Source of the DNA: UBA3775 sp964584255
GTDB lineage: Bacteria; Bacillota; Clostridia; Lachnospirales; Lachnospiraceae
Assembly (NCBI GenBank): GCA_964584255.1
Contig: CAZOZM010000024.1
Coordinates: forward strand, 1 to 26,650
Direction of reading: 5' to 3'
DNA: 26,650 nucleotides
Shown: positions 24,691 through 26,650 of the stretch, piece by piece
Layout: each line of letters opens with the position of its first letter
Numbering within the stretch: position 1 is the first letter of the stretch
The notes under the pieces: generated by a model
The model's input: the letters and a program-made list of their open reading frames with translations, nothing else
Databases searched by the model: none
Told to the model about the DNA's origin: nothing
Position numbers and translations under genes: made by a program

Positions 24691-25194
24691 GTGGAAAGTA
24701 ATACAAAACCCAACTTTTCAGCAGCATATTCAAAAGCCAACGAGATTTTAGTAAAATCCCGTGTTATTTCCACGTTCCCTTTCTCTCCTATCGACCTTGT
24801 GAAGGAGCAATCCGCCATAAAGTGCCGCACATATAAAAAGGCACGGAAATATGGGATTGACATTACCGCCTTCGGCAGTGAGTCAGCGACCATTTTTGAA
24901 TATGGCGGCAGGCAGATTGTTTTTTACGATGATAGCAAGTTAATGACTCACGTAAAATATTCCATTCTGCACGAATTGGGACACCCCTTAAACAATCACG
25001 ATTTCAGCGTTACAGACAAAGAAATATATGGTCGCTACGAAGTGGAAACAAACTACTTTGCCGCACAATTGCTTATGCCGGAGCAGGTGTTGCGAGAGCT
25101 AACCAATAGGGGGATTCATATCACAAAGGAGTTTCTGATGCAGCACTTTGAAGTATCGGAAACGGCAGCAACAAGGGAAGTATGTTATTCCTAA
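24691..25194 (+). CDS. ImmA/IrrE-family metalloprotease, 3' end rearranged
   Basis: Zinc protease predicted to cleave the upstream XRE repressor. GTG 24691 (167 aa) is chosen because GAGGAG (24678-24683) is 7 nt ahead, just past the XRE stop; an in-frame ATG at 24655 would overlap the XRE gene without a site. HELGH gives ligands H94/H98 and catalytic E95; EVETNYFAAQLLMP (about 117-130) supplies the next acidic ligand. Similarity to the family runs through HFEVSETAA (about 152-160), then ends in seven unrelated residues where DUF4417 coding sequence begins. The catalytic core looks complete, so it may still be active. Confidence 0.88.
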   Translation: MESNTKPNFSAAYSKANEILVKSRVISTFPFSPIDLVKEQSAIKCRTYKKARKYGIDITAFGSESATIFEYGGRQIVFYDDSKLMTHVKYSILHELGHPLNNHDFSVTDKEIYGRYEVETNYFAAQLLMPEQVLRELTNRGIHITKEFLMQHFEVSETAATREVCYS

Positions 25195-25495
25195 TGCCCG
25201 TTGGGGTGACGAAAGAACATACAAAAAAGGCATTTTTGATTACATACCAGCATTTTCGGGCATACCAAAAAACAGCGTTGTATCAATCGGCACTTACGGG
25301 TGCAGTAAAAGCAAAGAGGATAAATATTACCTCGAAGCAGGGCTTGAAGCAATGTTGACCGAATTAACGCCGCAGGACGTTATTGTGTACGGCTCATATA
25401 ATCAAAAAATCTTTGGAAAATATGAGCGTTATACACGTTTCCACCACCTGCCCGATTGGACTATCTATGTTCACCAGAGAAAGAAGGTGGTCTGA
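25148..25495 (+). pseudogene. 5'-truncated DUF4417 gene joined to the ImmA gene
   Basis: This frame overlaps the end of the ImmA gene by 47 nt. From about residue 9 it reads as the C-terminal part of DUF4417, a phage- and element-associated family of unknown function: VIPNARWGDERTY, SGIPKNSVVSIGTYGC, KEDKYYLEAGLEAML and VIVYGS. Full-length members, as I recall them, carry roughly 100 or more residues before this point; these are gone. No ribosome site precedes the ATG at 25148. The simplest reading is a deletion fusing ImmA codons to DUF4417 codons near 25155-25180. A short peptide could still be made by coupling. Confidence 0.7.
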
Positions 25496-25496
25496 T

Positions 25497-25979
25497 ATGG
25501 GTACAAGTAAAAGTGGGCGTTATCTCAACACGAAAGGCTCTGGGCGAAGTGTTAGCGATTTTGCACTTGTGCATTCCGATGAGGGTAAATATACAAAGCC
25601 ATCCAGAAAAGGCGAAAGACTGCGACTTGTTAGCGGTGGTCATGGACAAACTGGTATGGAACAGCTCGATAAGTATGACATAAAGTACATTATTATCAAA
25701 ACTTATACCAATGGCGTTCGTGTAGGCAATGTTCCAGACCACAAAACCAAGGCAAAAAAAGAAGGCATCGGACAGTCTTGGTTTCCAAAATCATGGACAT
25801 TAAAAGACATAAGGCGAGCTGGAGAACATGTTGCGGGGCTAAAGGCGAATCGCCATGCACCCGATGGCAAAAAGCTATACGGTACTTATAAAGGAGTACG
25901 AGTTGTAATTATAAAAACATACGGAAAAATAGCAACTGTTTTTCCTGATAGTATTCAGCCGACAAGGAGGAATAAAAAG
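25497..25979 (+). CDS. Putative EndoU/Ntox50-like RNase toxin
   Basis: 161 aa, very basic, with no signal peptide or secretion domain (codons 25497-25979, stop at 25980-25982). The N-terminal SGRYLNTKGSGRSVSDFALVH resembles proteins linked to phage and conjugative elements. SGGHGQ (H49), VPDHK (H82), GQSWFPKSW (92-100) and KGVRVVIIKTYGKIATVFPD (about 132-151) follow the order of the bacterial EndoU/BECR-fold RNase toxins: paired histidines, a FPxxW turn and a final strand with Thr. ATG 25497 follows AGGTGG by 6 nt; the longer in-frame start at 25383 would run through the DUF4417 remnant. Ntox50 and EndoU are both possible; the RNase role is inferred. Confidence 0.7.
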
Positions 25980-26371
25980 TGATAAAAGAAAAAATCGCAG
26001 AGATTATCAAGGAACGCATACACATATGCGAAGAAACTGAAGATAATTGGGAATATGGCATAGAGCAATGCTGGAAAAAGTATGTGGAAGTCATCATTCC
26101 TGACATTGACAAGAGTATTGCATATTTCCTACATGAGTGCACGGACGAGGAATTTTATTGGCTATCTGAAGCGTTCGAGGAACTATCTGGAAAGGCACAA
26201 AGCAAAGATTTGATTACAGCTTGGCGTTTTCGTCTTGCAAAAGTTACAACCGAAACATATCATCAGCAAAATTTTCAATCAGAGCACATGAGAAAATGGG
26301 TAGACTATTCCGAATATGTTAGAAGTATAGAAAAAGAGATTGACTATGCCGAAAACAAAATTGACGAATAA
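25979..26371 (+). CDS. Small acidic protein, probable immunity to the upstream toxin
   Basis: 130 aa, strongly acidic and helical, with no membrane segment. It starts at GTG 25979, overlapping the toxin stop (GTGA), with AAGGAGG (25964-25970) 8 nt upstream inside the toxin gene. Tight overlap, small size and opposite charge are the usual signs of an immunity gene behind its toxin. I do not recognise a named Imm family; ICEETEDNWEYGIEQCW and the C-terminal YVRSIEKEIDYAENKI helix are the clearest landmarks. A strong terminator follows 7 nt after the stop. Confidence 0.75.
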   Translation: MIKEKIAEIIKERIHICEETEDNWEYGIEQCWKKYVEVIIPDIDKSIAYFLHECTDEEFYWLSEAFEELSGKAQSKDLITAWRFRLAKVTTETYHQQNFQSEHMRKWVDYSEYVRSIEKEIDYAENKIDE

Positions 26372-26377
26372 ACCTCG

Positions 26378-26412
26378 CACGGCAGGGACTTGTTCTCTGC
26401 CGTGTTTTCTTT
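26378..26412 (+). terminator. Intrinsic terminator of the toxin-immunity genes
   Basis: CACGGCAG (26378-26385) and CTGCCGTG (26397-26404), a perfect 8-bp stem with an 11-nt loop, followed by TTTTCTTT. Confidence 0.9.
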
Positions 26413-26506
26413 GCGACGGGTATTAGGGTATCCCTAACGAGCGTATTTGTAGAGTGGATATACAAATACACTGCTCGCTAAGATAATACAGATAAACGTC
26501 GCAAAG
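26409..26506. repeat. Structured multi-hairpin palindromic element (three-way junction)
   Basis: A perfect 10-bp closing stem, CTTTGCGACG (26409-26418) with CGTCGCAAAG (26497-26506), encloses two hairpins. The first is TTAGGG-TAT-CCCTAA (26423-26437). The second is CGAGC + GTATTTGTA (26438-26451) paired with TACAAATAC + GCTCG (26461-26477), with a 3-nt bulge and a 9-nt loop. The loop AGTG (26453-26456) can also pair with CACT (26469-26472). It lies between convergent terminators and codes for nothing visible. It could be a transfer origin, a recombination or attachment site, or a structured RNA; the neighbours favour a mobile-element site. Confidence 0.75.
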
Positions 26507-26507
26507 C

Positions 26508-26557
26508 AAAAAAGAAAGGCACAATCAGCGGATTTTTTGTCTGTCGGTTGTGCCTTT
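26508..26557 (-). terminator. Intrinsic terminator of the minus-strand gene at the right edge
   Basis: AAAGGCACAA (26515-26524) and TTGTGCCTTT (26548-26557) form a perfect 10-bp stem with a 23-nt loop. Read on the minus strand it is followed by CTTTTTTG (26507-26514). It lies 9 nt after the stop of the minus-strand frame. Confidence 0.85.
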
Positions 26558-26566
26558 GCTGTTGTT

Positions 26567-26650
26567 TTATGGTGTGATTATCTTTGCTTTTTTCTTTTTA
26601 GAACGCAATATTTTTAGCAGAACATCGTCTATTCCGTCTGTGTATTTACC
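26567..26650 (-). CDS. 3' end of an unidentified minus-strand gene (cut by window edge)
   Basis: Only the last 27 codons are visible, ending in a Lys-rich tail (LRSKKKKAKIITP) before TAA. Continuous reading to the edge, plus a strong minus-strand terminator just beyond the stop, support a real gene. The fragment is too short to name. Being next to a transfer-origin-like element, a mobilisation or replication gene would fit, but nothing in the 27 residues shows it. Confidence 0.55.
   Translation of the reverse strand, partial: GKYTDGIDDVLLKILRSKKKKAKIITP

Noticed and set aside
25383..25496. Longer start for the toxin gene
   Set aside because: The extra 38 codons overlap the DUF4417 frame and lack a ribosome site, whereas ATG 25497 has AGGTGG at the right distance.
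1..26650. CRISPR arrays, tRNA genes, insertion sequences, integrase or attachment repeats
   Set aside because: I looked for regularly spaced repeats, cloverleaf ends, transposase motifs and paired direct repeats and saw none I could defend.

Overview
The window reads as chromosome of a low- to mid-GC Firmicute of the class Clostridia, most likely a Lachnospiraceae relative. The signs are a large Bacillus/Clostridium-type SRP RNA, strong GGAGG ribosome sites, ferredoxin-linked 2-oxoacid metabolism, a NatA/NatB-type ABC exporter and YhaO/YhaN-type nuclease genes. The genus call is inference from gene style, not from a marker gene. Nearly all genes lie on the + strand.

Region 1 (1-5810): the 3' part of the SRP RNA, then a probable transcription unit of a TPR protein with a huge acidic repeat tail, a flavin-reductase-fold protein, murA and metK, closed by a long hairpin. 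Region 2 (5845-8058): a membrane histidine kinase and its OmpR-type regulator. Region 3 (8136-9686): pepD, with its own promoter and terminator. Region 4 (9740-14911): a cytosolic GH13 glycosidase, an SbcD/YhaO-like protein whose metal-site residues are partly lost, a YhaN/SbcC-like ATPase with membrane segments, and xpt. Region 5 (14914-16882): an FKBP/trigger-factor-like lipoprotein and an orphan hypB. Region 6 (16892-20028): a four-subunit 2-oxoacid:ferredoxin oxidoreductase, porGDAB type. Region 7 (20181-23910): an ABC ATPase with two permeases of identical length, closed by a strong terminator.

Region 8 (about 23910-26650) is different in character and looks like part of a mobile element or its remnant. 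It holds a truncated HNH nuclease, palindrome-laden promoters, an XRE repressor, an ImmA/IrrE metalloprotease whose 3' end is joined to a beheaded DUF4417 gene, a basic EndoU/Ntox50-like putative RNase toxin, and an overlapping acidic small protein that is probably its immunity partner. Next come a terminator, a roughly 100-bp multi-hairpin palindromic element, a second terminator facing the other way, and the 3' end of a minus-strand gene cut by the window edge.

The strongest candidates for something new are the XRE/ImmA-controlled solo toxin-immunity cassette with its deletion scar, the structured element at 26409-26506, the active-site-degenerate SbcD-like protein paired with an intact ATPase, and the FKBP lipoprotein-hypB pair. 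All functional calls come from reading motifs by eye; no database search was run.
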